From positions 1,488,001 to 1,552,000 of the forward strand of contig NZ_JAUSYZ010000001.1 in the NCBI RefSeq assembly GCF_030817195.1: DNA of 64,000 nucleotides. The letters run 5' to 3'. Shown in pieces: positions 42,746 through 50,038 of this stretch (within the stretch, counting starts at the first letter, position 1; each line of letters starts with the position of its first letter). This DNA is from Arthrobacter globiformis (GTDB lineage: Bacteria; Actinomycetota; Actinomycetes; Actinomycetales; Micrococcaceae). The notes beneath the pieces are model-generated. The model saw nothing but the letters and a program-made list of their open reading frames with translations. It had not been told where the DNA came from and made no database searches. A program made the translations under genes and the position numbers.

Positions 42746-43246
42746 TTGCAGATCAACAAACAGACGCTGAAAGAAGACGGGTTCTCCGGATTCCGGTCGT
42801 TCAAAGAGCTGGACATCAACCGGGTTCCCCAGGCCCCCGGTATCTATGCAGTGCTCAAACCTGAGGGATTCGAGCGGTTGTTCCTTGCGAAGAGCGTTGG
42901 GGGCCGGTTCAAGAAGCGGAACCCGTCCTTGCTCCAAGCGGCGTTGGAGGCAGAGTGGATCGAGGACGCGGATGTCCTCTACATCGGGAAAGCAGGTCCC
43001 GGAAGCACCGGCAATCGCGGACTCCGAAAGCGCATTCAAGAGTTCGCTGACTTCGGCCGGGGGAAGCCTGTTGGCCACTGGGACGGGCGGCTCATTTGGC
43101 AGCTCAGCGACTCCCAATCACTGGTCATCGCGTGGAAGGAGTTGCCAGCAGCCGAGGTGAATGCTGCAGAAGCCGCCTATCACGCGAAATTCATCGGCAC
43201 GTACGGGAAGCTGCCCTTCGCCAACCTGGTTCAGGCCAGGGCGTAG
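42746..43246 (+). CDS. GIY-YIG nuclease-fold protein
   Basis: About 166 residues from TTG 42746, preceded by AAGGA at 6 bp; ATG 42719 is in frame but has no ribosome site. GIY strand in RVPQAPGIYAVLK, YIG strand in DVLYIGKAGPG, the following helix GLRKRIQEFADFGRG, a Glu in NAAEAAYHAKF, and a terminal Asn in LPFANL: the order of the GIY-YIG family. The domain is somewhat divergent, with a long loop between the two signature strands. Probably a stand-alone DNA nuclease or a nuclease-derived protein; partners are not evident. Confidence 0.7.
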   Translation: MQINKQTLKEDGFSGFRSFKELDINRVPQAPGIYAVLKPEGFERLFLAKSVGGRFKKRNPSLLQAALEAEWIEDADVLYIGKAGPGSTGNRGLRKRIQEFADFGRGKPVGHWDGRLIWQLSDSQSLVIAWKELPAAEVNAAEAAYHAKFIGTYGKLPFANLVQARA

Positions 43247-43253
43247 GGACACG

Positions 43254-43275
43254 CATGCCCCAGGCATGATTTTGG
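43254..43275 (+). terminator. Short hairpin with T-rich tail
   Basis: CATGCC-CCA-GGCATG followed by ATTTT, just after the GIY-YIG gene. Confidence 0.55.
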
Positions 43276-43385
43276 TGGGTTCTGGTTCCGGGCAAACTGC
43301 TCTACCTTTTTGCTATGGCCATGGGCAAGCAACGTTGCTCTGACCCTTTATAGGAATTTCTACTCAGTGAGGAGTGGGAAAGGTC

Positions 43386-44123
43386 ATGCCTCTCCGGACC
43401 AAAATTTTTCTTGGAGTCCTCGTTCTGTTGCTGGTTGTCGGCGGCGGAGTGTTTTTGTACAACGACAACATCAAAAGGAGCCGGGCAAGCGAGTACCACC
43501 CCGAGATCACTCCGGCAGATTTCACCACCAACATCACCAATAAATACTTTGCACTCCCCGTCGGCAAGAAAATGACGTATGAGACCGCTGACCAAGGAGG
43601 GGTCACCGAAAGGATCGAGATTGAGATCCTGCCGGAGAAGATGCAGATCGAGGGCTTTGAGACGGTCGTCTATCTGGACAAAGAATACAAGAACGGGCAG
43701 CTGGTAGAGGAAACACGGGACTACTTGGCACAGCATAAGAACGGTGACGTGTGGTACTTCGGGGAGGACGTGAACAACTACTGGAATGGGATGCTGATCC
43801 ACCACGCGGGCAGCTTCCTCCACGGAAAAGATGGAGCAAAAGCCGGGATTTGGATGAAGGCCGAGCAGCGAGTTGGTGACTCCTATCGGCAGGAATTCTA
43901 CATTGGCAATGCGGAGGACATGCGGGATACCATCGCCACCGGCCAGACCGTATCCACGAAAACCGCCAAGTACACCGACTGCGTCAAGGTCTACGACTGG
44001 ACGCCGCTTGAGAAGAACTCACGGGAGCATAAATACTACTGCCCCGAAGTCAAGTCATTGGTCCTTACCGAGGACCTGGAGACGGGCAGCCGGTCAGAAC
44101 TCGTTAACGTTGTGCAGCCGTAG
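43386..44123 (+). CDS. Membrane-anchored extracytoplasmic protein of unknown function
   Basis: 245 residues from ATG 43386 (GGAAAGG upstream). N-terminal anchor helix (KIFLGVLVLLLVVGGGVFLY) without a lipobox. The outside domain contains ITNKYFALPVGKKMTYET, a TERIEIEIL strand, NGDVWYFGEDVNNY and two cysteines (TDCVKVYDWTPLE, KYYCPEVK), the layout of a conserved beta-rich domain I have seen in actinobacterial and proteobacterial secreted proteins without a function. It stands alone. Confidence 0.75.
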   Translation: MPLRTKIFLGVLVLLLVVGGGVFLYNDNIKRSRASEYHPEITPADFTTNITNKYFALPVGKKMTYETADQGGVTERIEIEILPEKMQIEGFETVVYLDKEYKNGQLVEETRDYLAQHKNGDVWYFGEDVNNYWNGMLIHHAGSFLHGKDGAKAGIWMKAEQRVGDSYRQEFYIGNAEDMRDTIATGQTVSTKTAKYTDCVKVYDWTPLEKNSREHKYYCPEVKSLVLTEDLETGSRSELVNVVQP

Positions 44124-44153
44124 GGTCGATTAGCGCTGGCTTAGTTAGGACAG

Positions 44154-44266
44154 TCTCAGCCACGGGGCTTGGTTTCGACAGCCTCAGCCACGGGGCTTGG
44201 TTTCGACAGCCTCAGCCACGGGGCTTGGTTTCGACAGCTTCAACCAGCGGGGCCTGTCTTCGGCAG
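44154..44266. repeat. 28-bp tandem repeat, three near-perfect units plus a diverged one
   Basis: Units at 44154-44181, 44182-44209 and 44210-44237 are identical apart from the first base; each ends GGGGCTTGGTTTCGACAG. A diverged fourth unit runs to about 44266. The units are variants of the dispersed TTCGACAGGCTCAACCA element, here amplified head to tail. There are no spacers, so this is not CRISPR. Confidence 0.9.
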
Positions 44267-44288
44267 GCTCAAGCAGAAGCAGCGGCGC

Positions 44289-44380
44289 TCACACGCCGTA
44301 GAAGCTCTCGCGGGCCTCGGCATACCGTTCCCGGACGCCGAAGCCCCAGTCGCCTTCGGGTTCGTAGGCGGCTTCGACGC
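44289..44380 (-). pseudogene. Short C-terminal protein remnant
   Basis: The minus-strand frame ends EAAYEPEGDWGFGV then RERYAEARESFYGV and stop. It reads as a natural protein C-terminus, but no upstream coding follows. Family not recognised. Confidence 0.35.
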
Positions 44381-44558
44381 ATGGCCGATGACCAGGGCGG
44401 CGATGGCCAGGCCGCGACCGCCAAAAGCTCGCGCTGACGTCTTGTTCGGTCGTGCCAAAGCTGCCGCCGGCAAGACCTTCGCCGATCTTGCCTGAAACTT
44501 TCGCCGATCTTGCCGGAACAGGGTGACCATCATTTCATAGCTTGAAGGGGTGGACACC

Positions 44559-44835
44559 ATGGCGGACGACAATGAAGTGCTGGACCGGGTTTCCCCGCGA
44601 CAACAGCAGGAAGTCGACAACCAGGCGGCATTCCCTCGATATCTGCCGAAGGGTGAAAATGCGCAAGGGGGTGAGAATCTTGAACGACTACGTTCCCCGT
44701 CCTGCTGCACCATATGACGCGCACTGGGTCATCAAGCACGACCTAGCGAACATCATCGCCAAATACACCGATAGGGGCGACCAGATAACCGCCGCTGTCT
44801 ACATCGAAGCAATTGCCCGTTACGACGGCGACTGA
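44559..44835 (+). CDS. Small protein, possibly one gene split by a frameshift
   Basis: ATG 44559 (GAAGGGG upstream) opens a 52-codon frame, MADDNEVLDRVSPRQQQEVD..., ending at 44717. Overlapping it in another frame, ATG 44659 gives 58 residues ending WVIKHDLANIIAKYTDRGDQ, ITAAVYIEAIARYDGD. Both halves look coding, so a single ~90-residue gene with a frameshift near 44660-44690 is plausible. Family unknown. Confidence 0.4.
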
Positions 44836-44864
44836 ATCTGGCAACCAGCGGGCTTGGGTTCAAG

Positions 44865-45085
44865 GTGCGCCGCAGACATCTGCTGTCTGCCTACGGGAGG
44901 GGCTGGCGCTCGCCGACCGCAACCGCATCCTTGAGCGTGACGTACGTCCGCCGTCGTCCTTCCAGCCTTTCCTGCTGCACAGGCGAGGGGATCTGCGCGC
45001 CTTTCGCGCGGTTGCACCTGCCGCACGCCGCGACGAAGTTCTGCAGGCTGGTGGATTCGCCCTTGGGCCACGGATAGAAGTGGAC
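44865..45085 (-). pseudogene. Broken second copy of the HNH domain
   Basis: About 220 bp nearly identical to 41876-42105, the C-terminal half of the membrane HNH gene. It encodes HFYPWPKGESTSLQNFVAAC, GRCNRAKGAQIPSPVQQERL and ends VGERQPLP. The N-terminal membrane part and the first zinc cysteines are missing; upstream sequence (45090-45220) is unrelated. Confidence 0.85.
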
Positions 45086-45263
45086 GCCGGAACGGCCGGC
45101 GCCATCGTCCAGAGCAACTTTCGGCGCCACTTCCATGTTCCGCCAACTCACCGAACTGCGCCGCCTCCTGGGACTTGCCCAGCACTCTGGCCATCTGCCG
45201 GAAAGGGGGGCGGGCAACGGGCTGCGCCGACGTCGTTAGAAGTTGCCGCGAGGAGTGCCCATA

Positions 45264-45515
45264 TCAGGCGCGTCCGAAAAGCTCTGGACTATCAACCTTT
45301 AAAGAACCTGGGGTGCAGACGAAGAAGTGGGGCTGTGCTACGGGGGCAAACGGAACGATCAGCCATTTGTTGCCGTAAAGCTCCACATAGGAGTCGGAGG
45401 GGCAACGTGCAAAGGCTTCTTCGCGGGTCATGTCTTCGTTCCCTTCCATATACTGAGGATTTTGGCGATAAACATTGATCAGGTCAGCTCCGACGCATAG
45501 TCCCCCGGCCTGCAT
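45264..45515 (-). CDS. Small protein under a TetR-type promoter
   Basis: 83 residues from ATG 45515; a start at ATG 45431 (MTREEAFARCPSDSYVELYG) with GGAAGGGAAC upstream is also possible (55 residues). No family recognised; the stretch ELYGNKWLIVPFAPVAQPHF looks like a folded domain. A TTGACT/TACCCT promoter with a GTTAC-N11-GTAAC operator lies directly upstream, so it seems to belong to the TetR regulon of the nitrobenzoate cluster. That promoter is the best evidence that it is a gene. Confidence 0.5.
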   Translation of the reverse strand: MQAGGLCVGADLINVYRQNPQYMEGNEDMTREEAFARCPSDSYVELYGNKWLIVPFAPVAQPHFFVCTPGSLKVDSPELFGRA

Positions 45516-45532
45516 TGAGGCTTCGTATGTAA

Positions 45533-45571
45533 AGGGTAGGCATCGGTTTCGTTACAGTCAAGTATTGTAAC
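45533..45571 (-). promoter_or_regulatory. Promoter with GTTAC-N11-GTAAC operator (leftward)
   Basis: Operator arms GTTAC at 45551-45555 and GTAAC at 45567-45571; the outer arms extend to a 6-bp GTTACA/TGTAAC. On the minus strand TTGACT (-35), 17 bp, TACCCT (-10). Same design as the sites at 47040 and 49426. Confidence 0.65.
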
Positions 45572-45624
45572 GTTACCGTTCTATCCGGCCGAACGACGCC
45601 GGTAACGCCCATCGGCCTGATGCC

Positions 45625-45900
45625 GCACGGCTGCCAACGGACACATGCCGGGCAACTTGCACGTCTTCGTCGAGAACCAACCGGTCACCTCGATCGTCAA
45701 CACAGTCAAGGATCTGTTTGCACAACGGCCGGTCGGCAGCGGCATGCGGATCGCCCTCACGTGGTGCCTCGGCATCCTGGCCCCGCCTACGTCGTCGCCA
45801 TGGCCGCTGACCGGCCAGGATCAGCTAAGGGCGGCGCTCCGGTTCATGCCGGGGCCAGGGATCCTTACCGAGTGGACGTTGCGGCGAAATCGCTGGCTAA
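45625..45900 (+). pseudogene. ABC-2 permease (DrrB-like) C-terminal remnant
   Basis: The frame reads FVENQPVTSIVNTVKDLFAQ, RPVGSG and LTWCLGILA, the last periplasmic loop and helix of DrrB-type ABC-2 permeases (E-N-Q-P-x-T). A frameshift near 45780 moves the end (PAYVVAMA) to the next frame. The first ~200 residues are absent. Confidence 0.7.
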
Positions 45901-45903
45901 GGC

Positions 45904-46377
45904 TCACTTGCCCGGGGCTACCTTGTAGGAGCTGCTGATGGCGACGCGGTTAAAAGTGTTGATCGACATGGTCACCCAGGTGAGGGCCGACAACTGCCCC
46001 GGAGTCAGGTGCTGCGCGGCGGACTCATACTCGCCCACGTTGGAGTGAGAGTCATTGATCCTGGTGACGTACTCGGCCAAGGCCAGGGCCGACCGCTCCT
46101 GCTCATTAAAGTATCCCGTCTCCCTCCAGGCCGGTAACACACTGAGCCGTTCCGGACTCTCTCCCTTGGCAATGGCGTCAGCTGTGTGCATCCGAAGGCA
46201 GTATGCACACCCATTGATCTGGGACACCCGTATCTTTACCAGTTCAATGAGAAGAGGATGGAGGTTCTCGGCGAGTGCCGCCTGGTCTGACATCCCAGCC
46301 AGCCTGATGAGTATTCCGTACAGCTCCTGATGCCTGCTGCCGATATTGGTGCGCGCCGCAGTTGTTGTGCTGGTCAT
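45904..46377 (-). CDS. Carboxymuconolactone decarboxylase/AhpD-like protein
   Basis: 157 residues from ATG 46377 (AAAAGGACC upstream). The AhpD core is LVKIRVSQINGCAYCLRMHT with the redox CxxC and following His, then ERLSVLPAWRETGYFNEQER and ALAEYVTRIND. Such proteins reduce peroxides or thiols, or are decarboxylases; the CxxC favours the redox type. It follows a DoxX gene on the same strand (103 bp), a common pairing (DoxX plus redox protein), and both lie divergent from the aromatic-acid transporter with a shared operator. Confidence 0.88.
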   Translation of the reverse strand: MTSTTTAARTNIGSRHQELYGILIRLAGMSDQAALAENLHPLLIELVKIRVSQINGCAYCLRMHTADAIAKGESPERLSVLPAWRETGYFNEQERSALALAEYVTRINDSHSNVGEYESAAQHLTPGQLSALTWVTMSINTFNRVAISSSYKVAPGK

Positions 46378-46480
46378 GGCGTCCGGTCCTTTTCTGTCGT
46401 TGGAGATTTTGCATTCCGGGGGAGATTCAATGTCATTTCCGTGGTGCTCCTGATCTTGAGAAGCGCAGATCCTGCGAGCG

Positions 46481-46990
46481 TCAGGCGGGGATGTCCTTCG
46501 GCGGCCGATAGCAGGCTGCAAGGAGTCCCACTCCGGCAACCCCGCCAACTCCTACGGAGATGAGAAGCCCCGGCAGTCCTTCGAGCAAGGGCGAACCGAA
46601 TATCAGCCAGTCCAGACTCAGATGTCCTGGCCCCGTGATTGCTATGGAAATCGCCGCGACGGCAAGCATAAAGGTGTACTCCCACCCTCCGGAGGTTATG
46701 AGGAAGCCCTTTTTACGATGGACGGTCCACGCTGCTACCAGCATGAGTGCCACAAATGCAGCTGAGGCGAGAGAGGTCAGGAGGCCGGCGGCAAGGGCAA
46801 GACCTGCGGCAATTTCAGTGCCGGCTGCCAACCAGGCATGGAAGGCAGCCGGGCGCATGCCAAGGCTTGTGAACCATTTGCTTGTGCCGGATATTCTCCC
46901 GCCCAGGAAGAGTTTGGCGTATCCGTGAACTGCCATGGTGATGCCGATGCCGAGCCTGAGCACTAAGAGCGCTATGTCGAAACTGGTCAA
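46481..46990 (-). CDS. DoxX family membrane protein
   Basis: 169 residues, four membrane helices. The DoxX start is DIALLVLRLGIGITMAVHGYAKL, then GTEIAAGLALAAGLL, and the typical GGWEYTFMLAVAAISI. DoxX proteins are membrane subunits linked to redox stress or quinone reduction. It is the first gene of a DoxX/AhpD pair, divergent from the MFS transporter; the 33-bp palindrome at 47040 lies in the shared spacer. Confidence 0.9.
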   Translation of the reverse strand: MTSFDIALLVLRLGIGITMAVHGYAKLFLGGRISGTSKWFTSLGMRPAAFHAWLAAGTEIAAGLALAAGLLTSLASAAFVALMLVAAWTVHRKKGFLITSGGWEYTFMLAVAAISIAITGPGHLSLDWLIFGSPLLEGLPGLLISVGVGGVAGVGLLAACYRPPKDIPA

Positions 46991-47039
46991 TGGGTTCCTC
47001 GATCAATGGGTTGGAATGGATTAGGTCGCAACTCGGTCT

Positions 47040-47084
47040 AGTTAAGTTACGAGTATTGACTGTAACTTAACTCTAGCCTACTTT
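47040..47084 (+). promoter_or_regulatory. Promoter with 33-bp palindromic operator
   Basis: Perfect 11-bp arms AGTTAAGTTAC (47040-47050) and GTAACTTAACT (47062-47072) around GAGTATTGACT. TTGACT (47056-47061) is a good -35, followed after 17 bp by TACTTT (-10), reading toward the transporter. The operator covers the -35, so binding should repress. Confidence 0.75.
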
Positions 47085-47201
47085 GGTGTTGTCCCTATCA
47101 CATGTGCTGTTTGTGAGCGCATCGATGTACCCGTTGGATCTGCCGTGCGGATCGAACGGGCGGACCTCCGACTAGAAACCAAAGAAAGGCGTGCGATATC
47201 C

Positions 47202-48551
47202 GTGAATGTCCCGCCCCTGCATCCTCAGCTACAGAACGAAGAAGTTCGCCTGACGGACGTAATCGACAACAGACCCCTCGGCCGCTTCCACTACCTCATT
47301 CTCTTCTTGTCCGGTGCCGTCATGTTCCTGGACGGCTTTGATACCCAGTCGATTAGTTTTGCCGCTCCGGTAATCGCAAAGGAGTGGGGCCTGCCGGTCG
47401 TTGCATTGGGACCCATTCTTTCTGCCGCAATCGTCGGTCTCATGATTGGGTATCTTGTGCTCTCGCCTTTGGCGAACAGGGTTGGCAACCGACGGGTTGT
47501 CATCGTGTGCACTGCCATGTTCGGCTCGCTTACGTTAGCGTCGGCCCTGGCAATGGAGCCGAACCATCTCATTGCCTTAAGGTTCCTGACCGGTGCCGGC
47601 CTTGGGGCAGTGATCCCGAGCGTTGTGTCCCTGACCAGTGAGTTCGCCCCTAAGCGGCGGCGTTCGAGCTTCGTGATGTTCATCTACTGTTGGCTTGCTT
47701 TAGGATTTGTGGCTGCCGGCATCTCATCAGGTTTCATCATTCCGCTGCTGGGGTGGCGCATGATGTTCGTTATCGGGGGCCTGGTGCCGCTTGTTCTGCT
47801 TGGGTTCCTCATCCGGTACCTTCCGGAGTCGCCGCGCTTCCTCTTGAGGGAAGTGGACGGGCAAGCGAGGGTTCGCGCGATCCTGCAGCGGCTTCAGCCG
47901 GATCTTCCGGCGGCAGCGAATATCGTCAACGACGGCGAAAACCATGCATCGAAAAGGGCCAAGACGCAGGTTGCCGAGCTCTTTCGCCGCAAGTGGCTAA
48001 TCAGCACAATCCTGCTGTGGCTGGCCTTCGTAGCAAATCTTGCCGCATTCTATTCAATTCAAAGCTGGCTGCCCACCATCGTGGGCTCCCTCGGCCGGGC
48101 TCCGGAAATCGTCATCGCCGCGACCGTGCTGACGACCATAGGGGGAATCGTCGCGGCCGCAGCCATTGGCCCCGCAATGGACCGCATCAGCCCCTTCGGC
48201 ACACTCGGAACCGTGTACCTTCTCGGTGCCGTGTTTGTTGTGGCGCTAGGTGCCGTTCTGGGCGCGGGAACCGAAATGCTGCTCGTGACGGCGTTCTTCA
48301 CAGGAGCCTGCGTCACGGGTGGGCAAATGAGCGTGATAGCGCTCGCTACTGTTCTCTACCCGCCCCACATGCGATCGGCAGGAGTCGGATGGGCCTTGGG
48401 CATGGGACGCCTGGGTGGAATTGCTGGCCCGCTGCTGGTGGGTGTTGCCCTCGGCGGTGGAATCGCCCCTCAGCAGGTTTTCCTGGTGATGGCGGGGGCC
48501 CTGGTGGTCGCAGGAGTCAGTGTCCTGATTCTGGGGCGCATGCACCGCTAA
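47202..48551 (+). CDS. MFS aromatic acid:H+ symporter (AAHS family)
   Basis: 449 residues from GTG 47202; an earlier GTG at 47145 is possible but has no ribosome site. Twelve helices; AAHS features: VMFLDGFDTQSISFAAPVIA (the D-G-x-D motif in helix 1), LSPLANRVGNRRVVIV (loop 2-3), YLPESPRFL. PcaK and BenK belong here and import benzoate-type acids with protons. Its place beside pnbB/pnbA-like genes and its operator argue for 4-nitrobenzoate or protocatechuate uptake. Confidence 0.9.
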   Translation: MNVPPLHPQLQNEEVRLTDVIDNRPLGRFHYLILFLSGAVMFLDGFDTQSISFAAPVIAKEWGLPVVALGPILSAAIVGLMIGYLVLSPLANRVGNRRVVIVCTAMFGSLTLASALAMEPNHLIALRFLTGAGLGAVIPSVVSLTSEFAPKRRRSSFVMFIYCWLALGFVAAGISSGFIIPLLGWRMMFVIGGLVPLVLLGFLIRYLPESPRFLLREVDGQARVRAILQRLQPDLPAAANIVNDGENHASKRAKTQVAELFRRKWLISTILLWLAFVANLAAFYSIQSWLPTIVGSLGRAPEIVIAATVLTTIGGIVAAAAIGPAMDRISPFGTLGTVYLLGAVFVVALGAVLGAGTEMLLVTAFFTGACVTGGQMSVIALATVLYPPHMRSAGVGWALGMGRLGGIAGPLLVGVALGGGIAPQQVFLVMAGALVVAGVSVLILGRMHR

Positions 48552-48565
48552 GCGCTGGCGTGGGA

Positions 48566-48598
48566 GGGGCCTGTTCTCTGAGGCAGGGAACCGGCCCC
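48566..48598 (+). terminator. Hairpin after the AAHS transporter
   Basis: GGGGCC (48566-48571) and GGCCCC (48593-48598), with partly paired interior bases; convergent with the tetR gene. Confidence 0.5.
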
Positions 48599-48681
48599 AA
48601 GTCATGTGTCGGTAGCGAGAAATGGGCGTCCTGGAGTGCTTTTGGTGCTGGCATTCGGTTCTGTGTCAGCGCTAAGGGCCC

Positions 48682-49329
48682 CTAGTCGGGGTTGGCAGCG
48701 ATGGCTGGCCAAATGACCTGCACGACCTTCTCGGCCAGGCCGGCCCTATCCGTATCCGCGCGCAGGAACGCGGCAAAATAGCTGCCGAAGCACATTGAGG
48801 CAATGGTGCTTTTGTCAATTCCCTGCTTGACCGCTCCCCGATCCTGAAGGCTGGCCAGCGTGCGCTCCAGGAGGTTCACCCGCGGTTCAACGGCGTGCTC
48901 GGTGAGAATTGACATCAGCCCGGGGGTGCGATTGGTCTCGCCCATGAAGTTTCCCATGAGGATCATCGCATCGGGATTGAAATAGGTGGGATCCAGCCGG
49001 CGAACAGCCTCAGTCAAGGCCTCCAGGGGCGGAAGTTCATCCAGATTCAGGTTCGGGTAAGTGTTCCGTTGCTCGCGAAAGCCGTAGTCCAAGGCATCGA
49101 CCACCAGTTCGAACTTCCCAGGCCACCGCCTGTACAAGGTGGGGCGGGTCACGCCGGCATCTGCCGCAACGTCGCCAAGGGTCATCTTGGAGTATCCGTC
49201 GAGAACAAGCCGACGGCGGGTCGCCTTGATAATGACCTCGTCAACGGCAGGATCTCTGGGCCTGCCGCCTTTGGAAACCTCAGTCTCGGCACTTTCATCC
49301 GGGGTCCGGTCCGCTGGCTTCGTGGCCAC
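48682..49329 (-). CDS. TetR family repressor of the nitrobenzoate cluster
   Basis: 215 residues from GTG 49329 (GGAGG at 6 bp). HTH: GGRPRDPAVDEVIIKATRRR, LGDVAADAGVTRPTLYRRWP, then a TetR_C ligand domain (MILMGNFMGETNRTPGL). It is divergent from the pnbB-like gene. The spacer has two GTTAC-N11-GTAAC sites, one at its own promoter and one at the pnb promoter, and two more are found nearby, so it most likely represses itself, the pnb genes, the transporter and the 45.5-kb ORF. The inducer is probably the aromatic substrate or an intermediate. Confidence 0.85.
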   Translation of the reverse strand: MATKPADRTPDESAETEVSKGGRPRDPAVDEVIIKATRRRLVLDGYSKMTLGDVAADAGVTRPTLYRRWPGKFELVVDALDYGFREQRNTYPNLNLDELPPLEALTEAVRRLDPTYFNPDAMILMGNFMGETNRTPGLMSILTEHAVEPRVNLLERTLASLQDRGAVKQGIDKSTIASMCFGSYFAAFLRADTDRAGLAEKVVQVIWPAIAANPD

Positions 49330-49353
49330 CCACAACCTCCAATATTAGGTTAC

Positions 49354-49374
49354 GTTACGATCTCTCAACGTAAC
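49354..49374. promoter_or_regulatory. GTTAC-N11-GTAAC operator at the tetR promoter
   Basis: GTTAC at 49354-49358 and GTAAC at 49370-49374. It is 25 bp from the tetR start, fitting autorepression. Confidence 0.6.
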
Positions 49375-49425
49375 AGAAGACGCCGCTGTCCGATAGTGAC
49401 GACCGGCAGGCCAAGTAGAAATTTA

Positions 49426-49472
49426 GAGGTTAGGTTACAGCTATTGACTGTAACTTAACCTCGGGTTAGTGT
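49426..49472 (+). promoter_or_regulatory. pnb promoter with 37-bp palindromic operator
   Basis: Arms of 13 bp, GAGGTTAGGTTAC (49426-49438) and GTAACTTAACCTC (49450-49462), with one mismatch. TTGACT (49444-49449) as -35, then 17 bp and TAGTGT as -10. Start of the pnbB-like gene 48 bp downstream. Confidence 0.75.
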
Positions 49473-49519
49473 TATTGCATCGCAGCACAAGCTGGCGATT
49501 ACGAATCAGGAGACCAATC

Positions 49520-50026
49520 ATGAACGCACTTCAGGAGCTCATCGACCGGAGCATCCCTTTCCTTGACGAAGTCAAGAACCGCACTGCCGGCGGTGAACTC
49601 GAAACCTGGCTGAACGAAAACTATGGTCCCGGCACCCCCTTGTTTGAGGATCTTTCCCGGATGATTACTGAGGGTGTCCGCGACGGCTGGGCGGCCAACA
49701 TCGAAGTTGATGGTCCGAACTACAGGCGGAGCCGGCTCGCTGATCCCAGCGATGTGCTCAACTACTTCAGCATCACGGCGGTGTACATGAACAGTGTGGA
49801 GCCCTACCGCGGCGATTACCACCAGCACCCTTACGGGGAGCTGAACCTCGTGGTGCCCCTCGATCCCGAAGCCAAGCTCGCCGGACCCAACGGCTGGTCA
49901 GGACCGGGATGGACAGCTCCAGGGCCCGGCAGCCACCACTATCCGGAAGTTAAGGGCGGAGCGCTGATCGCACTCTTCTTCCTGCCCGCCGGCCGCATCT
50001 CCTACGACATCACGCCCAGCTACTAA
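49520..50026 (+). CDS. pnbB: 4-hydroxylaminobenzoate lyase (PnbB-like, DUF4863)
   Basis: 168 residues from ATG 49520 (AGGAGA 6 bp upstream). It matches the DUF4863 family as I recall it: IPFLDEVKNRTAGGELETWL, GVRDGWAANIEVDGPNYRRS, a cupin-like histidine-rich core YRGDYHQHPYGELNLVVPL, NGWSGPGWTAPGPGSHHYPE, and end GGALIALFFLPAGRISYD. The known enzyme converts 4-hydroxylaminobenzoate to protocatechuate and ammonium. It is followed after 12 bp by the nitroreductase that would make its substrate, forming the pnbBA unit. Confidence 0.85.
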   Translation: MNALQELIDRSIPFLDEVKNRTAGGELETWLNENYGPGTPLFEDLSRMITEGVRDGWAANIEVDGPNYRRSRLADPSDVLNYFSITAVYMNSVEPYRGDYHQHPYGELNLVVPLDPEAKLAGPNGWSGPGWTAPGPGSHHYPEVKGGALIALFFLPAGRISYDITPSY

Positions 50027-50038
50027 GCGGGGGAAACA

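Noticed and set aside
44154..44266. CRISPR array
   Set aside because: The 28-bp units are directly adjacent with no spacers, and there are no cas genes.
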